This document shows, piece after piece, positions 5,687-6,922 of a stretch of 6,922 nt of DNA. Origin of the DNA: Phycisphaerae bacterium (GTDB taxonomy: Bacteria > Planctomycetota > Phycisphaerae > Phycisphaerales > SM1A02); contig NZFT01000039.1 of NCBI GenBank assembly GCA_002690755.1, positions 39,161 through 46,082 of the forward strand, in the 5' to 3' direction. Within the stretch, counting starts at the first letter, position 1. The number at the start of each line of letters is the position of its first letter. The position numbers and the translations under genes were made by a program. The notes under the pieces were generated by a model. That model ran no database searches and was not told the DNA's origin. It saw only the letters and a list, made by a program, of their open reading frames with translations.

Positions 5687-6922
5687 GTGACTCGACCTCT
5701 GTCCCGACGAACCGTGTTGCGAGGCCTGGGAACCGCGGTGGCGCTTCCGTGGCTGGAGGCGATGTCGCCGGGGACCATCGGATCGGCGGCCCGAGCCGCG
5801 GCCCCCGCGCGTTCCACTCGAGTCGCTTTTCTCTTCGTTCCGAACGGCGTGCACGCCCCCGAGTGGCTGCCCACGTCGACTGGTCCCGGCGTCCACGCGT
5901 TCCCCGGATCGCTTCCGCCGCTCCTTGCGCCGCTCGATCGCGTCCGCGAGCACGTCACCCTGCACGCCGGGCTCGCCCATGGGAACGCCCGAGCCCTCGG
6001 TGACGGCCCGGGCGATCACGCTCGAAGTGCCGCGTGCTTCCTCACCGGCACCCATCCAAGGAAGACCGCGGGAAGCGACATTCACAACGGAATCTCGATC
6101 GACCAGGCGATTGCGAGTCGTGATCGAGGCCGTCATCGATTCGACAGTCTCGAGCTTGGTTGCGAACCCACGCTCACCGCGGGCAACTGTGACTCGGGGT
6201 ACTCGTGCGCCTACAGCGCGAACATCGCCTGGCGGTCCCCCCGCACACCGGTGGCGAAGGAGACCAGTCCACGCGCGGTGTTCGAACGCCTGTTCATGGC
6301 GGGCCCGGCGCACGAATCCCAAGCGGCGCGTCACCGCCGGTTGGCTCGACGTCGGAGCATTCTCGACGTCGTTCGGAGTGATGCACGCCGCCTTGCCGGC
6401 GGCCTCGGCGGCCGTGATCGCCAGAAGCTCGAAGAATATCTCGACGGGGCTCGTGAACTCGAACGCCGGATCGAGCAGGTCGAACGCTCCGAACAGGACG
6501 CCTCGGACTGGGGGCTCGATCACCTTCCCGCCGGCACGCCCGGTGACTACGAGGAACATCTCACGCTCATGGGCGACCTCATGGCGCTGGCGTTCCGACT
6601 CGATCTGACCCGGACCTGCACCTTCATGTGGGCGAACGAGGGCTCGAATCGGACCTTTCCGATGGTCGACGTTCGGCAGGGGCATCACCACCTTTCGCAT
6701 CATGCAGGCGACGCGACCAAGATCGATGCGATCCGTCGGATCAACCGCTGGCAGAACGAGCAGTTCGCATCATTGGTCGATCGCTTCGCGAGGACCGAGG
6801 ACGAAGCGGGTGGTTCGCTGTTGGACGACACGCTCCTGTTGTACGGCGGCGCCATCTCCGACGGCAATCGGCACAATCACCACGATCTGCCGATCGTCGT
6901 CGCGGGTCGGGGTGGCGGAGCC
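5687..6922 (+). CDS. Tat-exported DUF1552 (HXXSHH) protein, 3' end outside window
   Basis: The frame is open for 412 codons from GTG 5687 to the last base with no stop, so the C-terminus lies beyond the window; family members are usually a little longer than this. The start is set by AGGAGG six bases upstream. Residues 6-15 read SRRTVLRGLG, a twin-arginine signal, followed by a hydrophobic stretch ending 'LPWLEAM', the characteristic DUF1552 leader; export would be in folded form, perhaps with a cofactor. Further family marks are 'FLFVPNGVHAPEWLP' (48-62), 'GPGDHARSAACFLTGTHP' (107-124), three cysteines at 159, 168 and 174 in a 'GNCDSGYSCAYS' context, and the signature H-x-x-S-H-H at 334-339, with 'LLLYGGAISDGNRHNHHDLP' (383-402) near the end. 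The many His and Asp residues could bind metal, but no reaction is established. It follows its usual partner, the DUF1592-type gene, after 91 bases. Confidence 0.93.
   Translation, partial: MTRPLSRRTVLRGLGTAVALPWLEAMSPGTIGSAARAAAPARSTRVAFLFVPNGVHAPEWLPTSTGPGVHAFPGSLPPLLAPLDRVREHVTLHAGLAHGNARALGDGPGDHARSAACFLTGTHPRKTAGSDIHNGISIDQAIASRDRGRHRFDSLELGCEPTLTAGNCDSGYSCAYSANIAWRSPRTPVAKETSPRAVFERLFMAGPAHESQAARHRRLARRRSILDVVRSDARRLAGGLGGRDRQKLEEYLDGARELERRIEQVERSEQDASDWGLDHLPAGTPGDYEEHLTLMGDLMALAFRLDLTRTCTFMWANEGSNRTFPMVDVRQGHHHLSHHAGDATKIDAIRRINRWQNEQFASLVDRFARTEDEAGGSLLDDTLLLYGGAISDGNRHNHHDLPIVVAGRGGGA

Noticed and set aside
5558..6703. Long - strand open frame (381 codons) opposite the DUF1552 gene
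   Set aside because: The + strand frame carries a Tat leader, family motifs and HXXSHH with a strong ribosome site; the - frame has no recognisable feature.

Overview
The window is GC-rich throughout and all supported genes lie on the + strand. The protein families point to the Planctomycetota. They include a haem-binding domain of the planctomycete/verrucomicrobial type (TIGR02603-like), a protein with the PSCyt1-DUF1587-DUF1595-DUF1592-DUF1588-DUF1585 architecture, and a Tat-exported DUF1552 (HXXSHH) protein. These families are greatly expanded in that phylum. The high GC and the style of the proteins would fit a Phycisphaerae-like or other marine/environmental lineage, but that finer placement is only a guess.

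Layout. (1) Bases 1-936 hold the 3' end of a large gene whose product has a helical, HEAT-like region followed by a C-terminal c-type haem domain (CAACH). (2) Bases 933-1628 hold a class I SAM-dependent methyltransferase that overlaps gene 1 by ATGA. (3) A 71-base gap follows, with a small stem-loop and a TAGAAT -10-like element six bases before the next start codon, which suggests a leaderless transcript. (4) Bases 1700-3160 encode a 486-residue predicted lipoprotein of no recognised family. (5) Bases 3157-5595 encode an exported protein of about 812 residues with the complete DUF1592-type domain set, two CxxCH motifs (CVDCH, CASCH) and a carbohydrate-binding-like beta domain. It overlaps the lipoprotein gene by GTGA. 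(6) A 91-base gap with a short hairpin and a possible weak promoter follows. (7) Bases 5687-6922 encode a DUF1552 protein with a twin-arginine leader and a very good Shine-Dalgarno. It is open at the window's right edge.

How they may work together. Genes 5 and 7 are a recurrent planctomycete pair: a secreted multidomain cytochrome-like protein followed by a Tat substrate. Gene 4 is translationally linked to gene 5, so a three-part envelope module (lipoprotein, haem/carbohydrate-binding protein, Tat-exported HXXSHH protein) is the most interesting reading of the window. Its biochemical role is unknown and is not claimed here. The methyltransferase is coupled to the upstream haem protein and probably belongs to the preceding transcription unit. 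No tRNA, rRNA, CRISPR array, insertion sequence or phage gene was seen.
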